Assembly (NCBI GenBank): GCA_964538065.1
Contig: CAZIDG010000014.1
Location: forward strand, 1-64,000
DNA: 64,000 nucleotides
Origin: G963664225 sp964538065
GTDB taxonomy: Bacteria; Verrucomicrobiota; Verrucomicrobiia; Limisphaerales; UBA1319
Direction of reading: 5' to 3'
A program made the translations under genes and the position numbers. Numbering within the stretch: the first letter of the stretch is position 1; each line of letters opens with the position of its first letter. A model generated the notes under the pieces. That model made no database searches and was not told the DNA's origin. It worked only from the letters and a program-made list of their open reading frames with translations. Positions 54,078 to 63,111 of this stretch are shown piece after piece.

Positions 54078-54407
54078 CGTAAAATCTCCGGTTAAAACGT
54101 TGCTGCAAATGTGTGAATGTCATTCATAATAGCCTTCCTCTGACGATTAGCCAGCCATTTCTAGGTTCCTTTTTCCAAACACTTTGTGTCATACGACGTC
54201 CCTGAAAAGGAGCCGAACATCATTTTTTATCAGATTTTATTTGCATCGTTTGTAAAAAACGCTATGGTTGGCAGTGTCTGTAGGATAACTTAGTAACTTC
54301 CACGGCTTGGTAAATCTTCTGCATGAACGCAGTTCAGTGGTGATTTGAAACCCGACAGTCGGGAACAGTCTGGAGAGTAGTTATTCTTGAACAGCGTGTT
54401 AAACTGT
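54078..54407. other. Intergenic region of 330 bp between the corrinoid operon and the RRM gene
   Basis: This AT-richer stretch separates divergent genes. On the plus strand a possible promoter (TTGCAT at 54241-54246, 16 bases, TATGGT at 54263-54268) would give the RRM gene a leader of about 130 bases, which includes a small hairpin (CCCGA at 54351-54355, TCGGG at 54359-54363). Long leaders are common for cold-induced RNA-binding proteins. No cobalamin box was recognised ahead of the corrinoid genes. Confidence 0.4.
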
Positions 54408-54752
54408 ATGAGCTCAAAATTGTTTGTAGGAAATCTTTCCTTCAACACCACGGAAAACGATCTGCATGATGCGTTCTCAGCGCATGGCACGGTTGTGGAG
54501 ACCAACCTCATGGTTGATCGGATGAGCGGCCGCTCTCGCGGTTTCGCCTTCGTCACGATGTCCACTCCTGAGGAAGCGCAAAAGGCCATTCAGGCCATGC
54601 ATGGCGCCTCCTTGGACAACCGTCCTCTGACCGTCAACCTGGCTCGCCCTCGTGAGGAACGTCCTCCGGGCGGTGGCGGTGGTGGTGGTCGCGGACCTCG
54701 CCGTCAATTTGGCGGTGGCAGTGGTGGTGGCGGTCGTCGGGAACGTTACTAA
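54408..54752 (+). CDS. RRM-type RNA-binding protein with glycine-rich tail
   Basis: The protein is a single RNA recognition motif (about residues 3-80) with both ribonucleoprotein motifs: RNP2 LFVGNL and RNP1 SRGFAFVTM. A Gly/Arg-rich tail (PPGGGGGGGRGPRRQFGGGS) follows. Small RRM proteins of this type in cyanobacteria and Gram-negative bacteria are often cold-induced RNA chaperones; that role is inferred. I start it at 54408 (MSSKLFVGN); a TTG 21 bases upstream is in frame. A strong terminator follows. Confidence 0.88.
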   Translation: MSSKLFVGNLSFNTTENDLHDAFSAHGTVVETNLMVDRMSGRSRGFAFVTMSTPEEAQKAIQAMHGASLDNRPLTVNLARPREERPPGGGGGGGRGPRRQFGGGSGGGGRRERY

Positions 54753-54786
54753 GCAAGCGGGTATTACCCGGTTTGTGTTTTCAAAA

Positions 54787-54817
54787 CAAGGCTGTCGTGA
54801 GGCAGCCTTGTTTTTTT
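54787..54817 (+). terminator. Rho-independent terminator after the RRM gene
   Basis: A perfect eight-base-pair hairpin (CAAGGCTG at 54787-54794 with CAGCCTTG at 54803-54810) followed by eight T ends the RRM transcript. Confidence 0.88.
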
Positions 54818-54839
54818 GCGCCCTGTCGGGTGCACAAAC

Positions 54840-54874
54840 AAAAAGGCCACAGGTGCCTGAACACACCTGTGGCC
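54840..54874 (-). terminator. Rho-independent terminator of the large secreted protein gene
   Basis: A perfect 11-base-pair hairpin (GGCCACAGGTG at 54845-54855 with CACCTGTGGCC at 54864-54874) is followed on the minus strand by five T and then GTTTG. It faces the RRM gene terminator, a back-to-back pair between convergent genes. Confidence 0.8.
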
Positions 54875-54892
54875 TGTGACTCTACTGGCTGC

Positions 54893-57800
54893 CTATTTCC
54901 GCAACCGATACAATTTGGCGCCCCCGCCAACCGTCACCGTCGTGGGATTTGCAGTGCCCACCGTCGTCCAATTCGTATCCGTCAGGCTGTTCTTGGATTC
55001 CAGAGTGAATCCCGCAGCCGAAGCCTCCCAGGAGAGCGTGATCTTGGAGCCCGAAACCACAATCTTCAGTGTCGGTTTGGCAACGGCCCCGCCTATCGGC
55101 GTCGTCGGATCCTCCTGAATCGACGGATGGCTGATGACAGTATAGAAGTTCACCTCACTGGGGGTATCGGCACCCAATTCAGGCTTGTTCTGTCGATTGA
55201 TCTCACCCTTGGCCGCGATGCAAATGGCCTTGGTTGTCATCGCCAGACTCATCTGCAGGGAGCGGATGTTGTTGGTGGCGACATTGACAAAGGCAAAGAA
55301 ACTCGTGGTCAGAGGCGTGAATTTCTTTGCCGAACCGTCAAAGGCGAACACGCGCGCTGCCACTTGCTGGTTTGCATAACCCGTCGGCTGCGACACCCAC
55401 GACACCGTCAGGCGGTTGAGCGCATCCACCGCACCGATGGCGCGATCGAAATTCCCAGTAAACGCCCCTTCGTTGACATCAGAGATGGCGACAAAGGTCT
55501 GATCCCGGGAATCGAAGGCTGCCACCTTGACGACCTGGGTGTTGGCGGCGCGTCCAGCCAGGAACACATACGGGCTGTTGATATGACCAAAAATGCGCGT
55601 GCCATCGCCACGGCCTGTGTCGAAACTGGCGCCTGAGGCAGTCTGATCCACCGTGCCCTTGAGCACGCCATCATTGTCAAAGAAGTAGATAACCCGTGTG
55701 TTGGAGCCATCGCTGGGTTTGGCGCGAACGGCAAAACCACCCTTGAACGCCGCAACATTGCACCAGATGTCCCCCTTGGCCACAGCAAAACCTTCCTTAA
55801 TGACCGATCCATCTGGCGCGAAAATGGTCGCCACCACCAGGTCGTTGTCCGCATCCAGCACTCGGGCGCGATCCTCCACCACGGATACAAAATTCCCGTT
55901 ATCCAGGCAGACGACATCGCCGCCAAAACGGGTGATCTGGTTACCTGCCGCCGTGCCGGTAGTCCTGCGACCATGGGCAGAATCAAGCGCCTTGCACAGG
56001 GGGGTCGGCGTCAGCGTCGTTGCATCCAACTTATAGATTTGGATCGTGCCATATCGACCATCCTCCAGGCGATCAAATCCCAGACTCCATCGTCCGTCTG
56101 AAGCGAATTGAGGCGATATGGTATGAGGTGAAGCCTCTGCACCCACCATATAGTTCACGGCGCCTGGGCGGACATCTCCACAAACACGCCCCGGATTGCC
56201 GTTTTGACGCGAGGCATTGATGGGGCCTGCATAGGGAGTGCCATCATCGGCATAGAATCCTTCCACAACCCTGCCTGTGGAACCATCGGCAGGTTGCAGG
56301 GCGACAATGTTGCGTTGTTTGCCATCAGGGGATGGAAATTCATACCCTTCGGCAAACGTATTGCCTTCCACCAGGAAGGTGGAAGTCCCGAGCACACTCG
56401 CACATGGCTCCCAATTGCCAAGCTTGTCGATGGTGGGAATGATCAAGGGCTTGTCTGCCACGATGCGTTTCAAACCGAGTGTTTCGATGCTGCCCACGGC
56501 GAAGGTGGAGAACAGCCTCAGTCCCACCACGGTCGCGATATTCCAATTCGCATCGTAGGTGTAGGGATCATTTTTACTCTGCCAGACGACGGCCACCTGC
56601 CCGTTTCGCCAGGCCACGCGAGGGCCATAGGCGGCCGGAGTCGCAGGATCCAACAATTCCAGCTCACTCACATAGAAGGTTCCACCGACGGGGCTTCCTG
56701 TGGCGTCAAAGCGGCGCCCCATGATCGTGTTTTGATAGGACGGATCATAGAGACCCGAAAACACCACAATGACTTCACCGTTGGTGCTGATCGCGGCATC
56801 CGCGGCTTCCGCTGACGCCAGGGTCAAATCGTCGGCCACCGACTTGGAGTATTTGACGGTACCGCTGGCATTGAGCACAGTCAGCCACACCTTGACTTGA
56901 GAACTCGTGTTGGTACCCGTGTTCACCAAGACATAGGCGTCCTTGCCGTTGCCGTGGAATCCCCCTCCCGATCCATCTCCACCCAATCCTGCGACGGCTG
57001 ATCCGGTCAAGGCAGCGACATCGATGTTGGCGGAGACAGGATTTCCATCGTTATCGAACATTCTCACCATGGTCTTGCCACCGCTTAGGAACCGGACGGC
57101 AAAACCGCTGGCGGTCACCGCAACGCCATGCCTGGACTCCGCCGCATCCGTCTTTTCGCTTACCAGCGTTTCAGGTTTGATGACCGTGCCGGATGGGCTG
57201 ACGATGCTGAATACGACATGTGTACCTGCGGTGCCCCCCCCATAAAGACTGACGAGGTCCGACTCCTGGTGGCTTTCACCAACCACAATAATATTGCCAT
57301 TCGCCAAATAATCCCAATCGCCCATCTCGATTCCACCCACATCGCGCGTGGCGTAGGCCACACTCACACCCGCCAGCGCCCCCAGCGGCTGGCCCTGATT
57401 ATCCAGGAGCTGCACAGCAGGGTAATCCCCCTTGTTGGCGCCGTCATAGGCAGCAAAGGAACTCACTTCCTCGCCCAAAATCGACGCGCTGACGCCCATC
57501 CCAAACCCATCCCCAAACAAGTTTGCCTTGATTTTGGGCTGTCCTCCAGTTCCACCATAGACAGCAGTTTTGTCTGCACGGAAAAACGAGAGGAACTTGT
57601 TCTCAATGAGGCCGTACTCGGGTTTTGCGAGGCTGGAGATCGGCTGATTGGTCAGGACACTGCTACCCGCAGAATCGAACAGGGTCCATACCCCCCTCAG
57701 GTTTTGCAGGGGCATGTTCACGAGATCGACACCATCATCCTCCCAGCCAACCACAATGTTGCCGCCATTAACAATGGCCACACCCAAATTACCGGTCTGG

Positions 57801-58128
57801 CCATTATTGAGGATACTCGNNNNNNNNNNNNNNNNNNNNNNNNNNNNNNNNNNNNNNNNNNNNNNNNNNNNNNNNNNNNNNNNNNNNNNNNNNNNNNNNN
57901 NNNNNNNNNNNNNNNNNNNCCATTAACAATGGCCACACCCAAATTACCGGTCTGGCCATTATTGAGGATACTCGTATCCTGGGCCTGGCTGTTAATGTAG
58001 GAGGTGGCCGCTTTGGGAGTCAGGCCATTCACCTCCGGTGCCCCTGGAAGGGTTTGAGTTAATGCTGTTGCAGTACTGGCTGCCATGGCAGCCAGGATCA
58101 GGAGACGTCCTTTTTTATGTCCTTTCAT
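54893..58128 (-). CDS. Large secreted protein of unknown function, interrupted by a false assembly gap
   Basis: The gene is split by 100 Ns flanked by an identical 55-base sequence on both sides. Removing the Ns and one copy leaves 3081 bases, exactly 1027 codons in one frame, joining LGVAIVN to GGNIVVGWEDD. The result is a 1026-residue protein with signal peptide MKGHKKGRLLILAAMAASTATA. The body is beta-rich with repeated short strands of the style of a beta-propeller (GQVAVVWQSKND, NIIVVGESHQES, FVSVVEDRARVL), without a recognised domain. The last 60 residues form the module ending AKLYRLRK that recurs in two other secreted proteins here. Confidence 0.75.
57765..57974. repeat. 55-bp direct repeat flanking a 100-N gap (assembly overlap)
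   Basis: The 55 bases at 57765-57819 are identical to those at 57920-57974, separated by exactly 100 Ns. Such an overlap is what two contigs ending on a shared k-mer look like when a scaffolder inserts a standard gap. The Ns are probably not real sequence. Confidence 0.9.
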
Positions 58129-58346
58129 ATCATCTTGTGGTTTGGGTTAGTTCGAAGACATTTTGATTTTACGCAAACAGACTTGCGCTTTGGCGCACAG
58201 ACACTTGTGATTTTGCGCACAGAACCGACGCGAACGGCGGGGCCTTCCTGCAAGCGAATCCGGAGGCGGGACATCCGAGAAATTGAATGTCATGGCTGAC
58301 ACCAAGACATGGGACAGCAGCCAGGCGTTGACGTATTTTATCCTAT

Positions 58347-59483
58347 TCAGCGAAGCCGCTCGCGGCATTCACTGGGCGTCATGCCCAGTTTTTCGCGAAA
58401 TACACTGCTCAAATAATCCGCCCGACGAAAACCGGAACGCGCGGCGACATCCTTCAAGGGCATTGTGGTTGTAGCCAGGAGGTGCTGGGAGATCTTCAGG
58501 CGCACCCGGAAAATCTCATCATGCAAGGATCGCCCCATGACGGCATAAAACTGCTTCTCCAAAAAACGGCGCGATGTGTGGGCCTGCAGGACAACGTCAG
58601 CAACCCGGATATTACGGGTGGCGTTGCCATGAATGAAACGCAATGCCTGGCTGACGTGCCAGTTGGATGAAGTTGCTGCATCGGTGGACTGGCGCGTGCG
58701 CACGCTCAGAGGTTGAACCAGATGGGGTGAATCCTGCATTTTCTCGCCCCGCATCATGTTGTGCAAGGTTTGTGCGGCAAGGTAACCAATTCCTTCGGTG
58801 TCTGGCACCACGCTGGAGAGTTGCGGACGGCAGATGGTGCAGAGAATATCATCATCATCCACACCCAGAACGGCGATTTCACCGGGAACCGTCAGCCCAG
58901 CCAACTCACAGGCCTGGAGAACAAGTCGGCCACAAAGGTCGTTGCAAGCAAAGAGGGCGACGGGTTTGGGCAACGCATCGAGCCATGCAGAAAGGAGCTG
59001 CATGTCCTGGGACTGGTCGCAGATTTGGAAGGCTGCAAAAGTCGCGCGTTCATGAGTCAGCCGTTTGGCAAAAAAACCCTGTCTCCAGCGCGACCATGCA
59101 AAACGCGGATTGCCGCAGAAGGCAAAATTGCGATACCCCTTCTGCAGGAAGTAATCGACCACCAAATCGCAGACAGCACGATTATCCGTATCCACACGCG
59201 GCACGCCGGGAGGCGAGGCGCGCCCGGAAACATTGACGACCGGGATTCCCTTGGACCGCACGGCCCGGGCGATTTCCGGGGTTTCGATGCGGGCAATGAT
59301 GCCCCCTCCCTGCCAAACCTTCAGCCAATGCGGCACCGCCCGCAACGGGCCAACCTCATCAAGGTGCAAGGACCAATCCGTGTGTTTTTGCGCATACTCA
59401 GCGACGCCGCGAATCAAACCGCGTCCGTGTGCACTGGACATCTCGACGAGCACGGCCACATGACTGGTCGGCAAGGCTGGCAT
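58347..59483 (-). CDS. XylR-like transcription regulator (LacI-type sensor domain plus AraC HTH)
   Basis: The N-terminal 265 residues form a LacI/periplasmic-binding-type sensor (VAVLVEMSSAHGRGLIRGVAEYA, PVVNVSGRA, VALFACNDLCGRLVLQACE), and the last 105 residues an AraC-type DNA-binding domain with two helix-turn-helix units ending LKDVAARSGFRRADYLSSVFREKLGMTPSECR. XylR of E. coli has the same order. It most likely senses a sugar and controls genes for its use. The longest frame is open 13 codons beyond the ATG at 59483. Neighbours are two large secreted proteins, possible targets. Confidence 0.87.
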   Translation of the reverse strand: MPALPTSHVAVLVEMSSAHGRGLIRGVAEYAQKHTDWSLHLDEVGPLRAVPHWLKVWQGGGIIARIETPEIARAVRSKGIPVVNVSGRASPPGVPRVDTDNRAVCDLVVDYFLQKGYRNFAFCGNPRFAWSRWRQGFFAKRLTHERATFAAFQICDQSQDMQLLSAWLDALPKPVALFACNDLCGRLVLQACELAGLTVPGEIAVLGVDDDDILCTICRPQLSSVVPDTEGIGYLAAQTLHNMMRGEKMQDSPHLVQPLSVRTRQSTDAATSSNWHVSQALRFIHGNATRNIRVADVVLQAHTSRRFLEKQFYAVMGRSLHDEIFRVRLKISQHLLATTTMPLKDVAARSGFRRADYLSSVFREKLGMTPSECRERLR

Positions 59484-59575
59484 AGCAGTGCCATTTATAC
59501 ATAGACAACAGCATGGTGTCAACCATCATATATCCGCCACATCAGAAATGACATGAGACAAAGATATCCTGCAGG

Positions 59576-59617
59576 GTTCCAAAAATATTCATGGCCGGAG
59601 GGAACCCCTCCGGCCAT
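59576..59617 (-). terminator. Rho-independent terminator after the LamG/Ig protein gene
   Basis: A perfect 12-base-pair hairpin (ATGGCCGGAGGG at 59591-59602 with CCCTCCGGCCAT at 59606-59617, loop of three) is followed on the minus strand by GAATATTTTTGG. Confidence 0.78.
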
Positions 59618-59642
59618 GCGCATGAATTTGGAGCTGTGTGTA

Positions 59643-62600
59643 TTACCGGACTTTAACCCTGAAGAACTTCGCTGTGCCACTGAGATCGTTGGTATAGGGT
59701 GACACGGCGTTGGGCACGTTGGTGAACGTTCCCGGCAGCTGGGTTGTTTCCTGTAATGTGCCGGACTCCCACATCAGGATGATCGACCTGCCATCCCGCG
59801 CCAGCTCCAACTCGACCTCCTGTGGCACATAGCCACCTGCAAGTCCATAGAGGTTCGCAATTTGCGCAGGCGTCAGGGCCTGGTTAAAGATGGCCACGTT
59901 GTCAATCACCCCTGTGAAGAAACGATCGCCCTGGCTGTCCTGCCCAACGTACGTTGAGCCACTCAAGGAGACGGGCGCGTTTGTCACGAGATTGGAGGCA
60001 GAGGTCAGGGCCTGTGCATTGGGTCCCAAATAGATCGTGGTTTTTTCCGGGTCAAGAACCATGGCCACAAAGGACCATACATTGGTAGGCACGATGAGTC
60101 CCGAATTCCAACTCCATGTCGAACTGCTATTGTTGTTGGCGGTGTAGCGGAGTTCGTTCGCATCACCGAAGTTCAATCCCAATCCGGTGCCCGTGCGGTT
60201 AAAGACAATCCCCTTCCACCCACCCTGGTCACCTTCGGGATAGATCCAGCAGGTGATGGTCACGGTATTCGTATTGAGACTCAGGACAGGCAACTGCACC
60301 CACGAATCTGCAGCGCCGACACATTGCACAGCCAGGTTATTGGCGGCAAAACCCGAGAGCGTTGGAGGACGAGGACCCGGGACACCAGGGACAGAGGCCG
60401 TTCCGTAGGTTCCTGGATTACCCCCCCAATAATCCGCAGCGTTCGGCCCGCTCTGTTCATCAAACATCCAATATCCCAACGGATTCAAGGCCAGGATCTG
60501 TGAATGATAGGGTGAGGTGACCGGCAAGGTGGCAACGGTCAATGTTGCAGCCTGACTTGTCGCACTGCCAACAGCGTTGGAGACTTCCACGGTGTAATCC
60601 GCCTGGTCGCCACTGACAATATTACTGATGGTCAATGTCGCGGTATTGGCGCCCAAGATGCGATCAGAGTTGGTCAAGGCAACACCGTTTTTCATCCATT
60701 TGTATGAAATGGGATCGGTGCCTTCCGCACGCACAGTGAATACAGCGGTGCGTCCCGCATAGAGGGTCTTGCTTACGGGCTCGGTGGCCACTATGGCACC
60801 CACAGCCCCGGCTGCCTTGGCATATATGGCGTTCAATTCGCTGGCCGAAAGAGCACGGTCAAACAAGGCCACCTCATCAATGGTGCCATCGAAGTAATTG
60901 CCCGTGGCATCGATGGTCCCATAGCCAATCCGGAATGGTGATGTTGAATTGTAGGCATTGCTGACCGATCCATCCGCCGAAGCAACAAAGTTGCCATTCA
61001 AAAACAGGCTCACTTTGGTGCCGTCAGCAATCGCCGCCACAAAATACCAGTTCCCAGGTAAAATGTTGGCGGTCTGATCATAACCAACGTAAACACCATC
61101 GGAACCATTGGCCACCCATATGGCCAACTGGCCATTTTCATGGAATCCGAACTCCGCCAGATCGTTTTGACCGAAAAGGGCCGTGCGGGCCACTTGTGGC
61201 ATCCCGACCGGATTGAACCATCCGCACATGGTAAAGGCGGTCATCTCGTTCATCATGGGGCCCGCAGCGTCACTGGTCGCAGCCATGCCATCATATTTGG
61301 CTGCCGTATTGGCATCACTGAAACCTGGATAGGTGGGAGGTTGGAGACCTGGAACGCTCAGGACGTTGGTGTTCACCAGATCATTTCCACCAGCATAATC
61401 CATGGCATTCTCAACACTCAAATCGGTTTCGTTTAAGCGCCAATAGGCCACCGGTTTTTTGGACACGATATACTCCTCATAGGAATTAGCCGCCACGGGC
61501 TGAAGGGTCAGGCTGGCATCGGCGCTCGCGGCATAACCGAAGTCATTGGTCACGTATACCTTGTAAGAGCCGGCATCGGCCGCCTTGATCTCCTTGATCG
61601 CCAGTGTGGCATTGGTGGCATCGGTGATGGGAGTGTTGTTGAATGTCCATTGATATTTAAACGGAGGCGTGCCATCGACCACTGCATTGAAGGTGACATG
61701 GCCATTGACATACCTCCTGGCATTGGCAGGCCCCTGGACCAACACCGGCGGATTCGCCGGGCGGATGGTCAAGGTGGCCGCGGCACTGGTCACTGTACCG
61801 GCAGCATTGGTGAGGATGACCGTGTACGCCCCTGAATCCCCCACGGTGGGATTGGTGAAGACCAGCGACGGAACGGTGGACGTAGCCACCAGAGTCCCAT
61901 TGCGCATCCATAAATAGCTCAGGGGAGTCCCTCCTTTGCCGCCCAGACTCAGGGTCACCGGCACCCCTGCGAACACGTTGTTGGTGGGACTTGCAGCTAT
62001 TTCACTGGAGACCCATGGTAGCGCGGCAACCTCCCCATAGGTCGTGGCCACGCGAATGGCATCCATTTCAAAAGGATAGGTGCCGTTCATCCAAAGGAGG
62101 AAATACGTGGCCTTAAAATTCAACTCAGGCTCATAGGTTGTCTGCCAGGTAATGGCATTGGCATCCGCCGGCGCGGGCGTTCCCGCGGGAAACACTACTG
62201 CCTCAACCTTGTCCTTGCCTGAGGCATGGGTGGTCACACGCGCGACCAGCAGGCCCTTGCCATTGATGACGCCGGCCGTGCTGTTGGTTCGGATGGCACA
62301 GGGACCGGAGGTCTGATCAAGCGTTCCATCCGTAATGTAAACAGAATTGTTGGCTGCGCCACCACCGGCATTGTTCCACATGGCACCCACCCCCATAAAT
62401 TGAGCCGTTGCATCCCCGGCAGAGGCAAGCCCGATGCCGCCGGCGGAGTCCCCGCCATTGTTGATGCGCACACTCATCCAATAAACGCCTTCGGCACCGA
62501 AGTTGATCTGCGCACTCTCAGCCAGGCCGCGGGTGGCCCATGACCGTGTGTCCCAAACGCTTCCTTCAAAACCTGGCGCCCACTCGTCACCCCACAAGCC

Positions 62601-62870
62601 GCCTTGCTGCCCTGCATTGTATGGCAAACCCGCAATGGTGTCAGGAGTGCCACTGGTGACATCGAAGTTCTGCGCAACCTTGATGTAGGTGCCGTAATTC
62701 AGATACCAAGCCGATGCTGGATCGAACCCCACAGAACTGGAGCCATCGCCCAAGTCGCTCAAAACTCCATCTCCAACCCCATCCCACAATTCCGTCACCA
62801 AGGTTGTTGCCTGGACTTGAGCCATGCCCAGCATGGCCATCAAGACCACCGTTGATATTCTTTGTTTCAT
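59643..62870 (-). CDS. Secreted multidomain protein with Ig-like and LamG domains
   Basis: This 1075-residue exported protein (signal MKQRISTVVLMAMLGMAQVQA) has an N-terminal domain of about 270 residues I cannot name, two Ig-like domains (roughly 285-370 and 375-460, e.g. GTPLSYLWMRNGTLVATS, GDSGAYTVILTNAAG), a LamG/concanavalin-like domain (about 470-700, with FDGTIDEVALFDRALSASEL), a third Ig-like domain, and a second LamG (about 790-1000, ending TGVIDNVAIFNQALTPAQI). The last 60 residues end FFRVKVR like two other proteins in the window. LamG and Ig modules suggest glycan or protein binding at the surface. No enzyme domain is visible. Confidence 0.82.
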   Translation of the reverse strand: MKQRISTVVLMAMLGMAQVQATTLVTELWDGVGDGVLSDLGDGSSSVGFDPASAWYLNYGTYIKVAQNFDVTSGTPDTIAGLPYNAGQQGGLWGDEWAPGFEGSVWDTRSWATRGLAESAQINFGAEGVYWMSVRINNGGDSAGGIGLASAGDATAQFMGVGAMWNNAGGGAANNSVYITDGTLDQTSGPCAIRTNSTAGVINGKGLLVARVTTHASGKDKVEAVVFPAGTPAPADANAITWQTTYEPELNFKATYFLLWMNGTYPFEMDAIRVATTYGEVAALPWVSSEIAASPTNNVFAGVPVTLSLGGKGGTPLSYLWMRNGTLVATSTVPSLVFTNPTVGDSGAYTVILTNAAGTVTSAAATLTIRPANPPVLVQGPANARRYVNGHVTFNAVVDGTPPFKYQWTFNNTPITDATNATLAIKEIKAADAGSYKVYVTNDFGYAASADASLTLQPVAANSYEEYIVSKKPVAYWRLNETDLSVENAMDYAGGNDLVNTNVLSVPGLQPPTYPGFSDANTAAKYDGMAATSDAAGPMMNEMTAFTMCGWFNPVGMPQVARTALFGQNDLAEFGFHENGQLAIWVANGSDGVYVGYDQTANILPGNWYFVAAIADGTKVSLFLNGNFVASADGSVSNAYNSTSPFRIGYGTIDATGNYFDGTIDEVALFDRALSASELNAIYAKAAGAVGAIVATEPVSKTLYAGRTAVFTVRAEGTDPISYKWMKNGVALTNSDRILGANTATLTISNIVSGDQADYTVEVSNAVGSATSQAATLTVATLPVTSPYHSQILALNPLGYWMFDEQSGPNAADYWGGNPGTYGTASVPGVPGPRPPTLSGFAANNLAVQCVGAADSWVQLPVLSLNTNTVTITCWIYPEGDQGGWKGIVFNRTGTGLGLNFGDANELRYTANNNSSSTWSWNSGLIVPTNVWSFVAMVLDPEKTTIYLGPNAQALTSASNLVTNAPVSLSGSTYVGQDSQGDRFFTGVIDNVAIFNQALTPAQIANLYGLAGGYVPQEVELELARDGRSIILMWESGTLQETTQLPGTFTNVPNAVSPYTNDLSGTAKFFRVKVR

Positions 62871-63111
62871 AGTACAAGCCTCCGATCACTTCTTTCCGGT
62901 AACGTATGGATCAAAATTGACTGGGAATAAACCACGGACCTTCTTGTGATTCACCCGAGTCCTTCCTTGTCGATTGTTATGTCATACAGCATACCACAGC
63001 ACCGATAGTTCCCGCAAGGTTGCGAAATGCCATTTGGGTCAGGGCCCCATGCCTGGCCAATAGCCGTCCCAATGCAAAACGACGGTTTGTGCTGGTGCGT
63101 TTTCGTTGATC

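Noticed and set aside
54078..54300. Cobalamin riboswitch ahead of the corrinoid operon
   Set aside because: I searched the spacer for a cobalamin-box-like motif by eye and found none; a Rfam scan would settle it.
57765..57974. A true tandem repeat or mobile element at the N-run
   Set aside because: The exact 55-base identity flanking exactly 100 Ns and restored reading frame fit a scaffolding artefact better.
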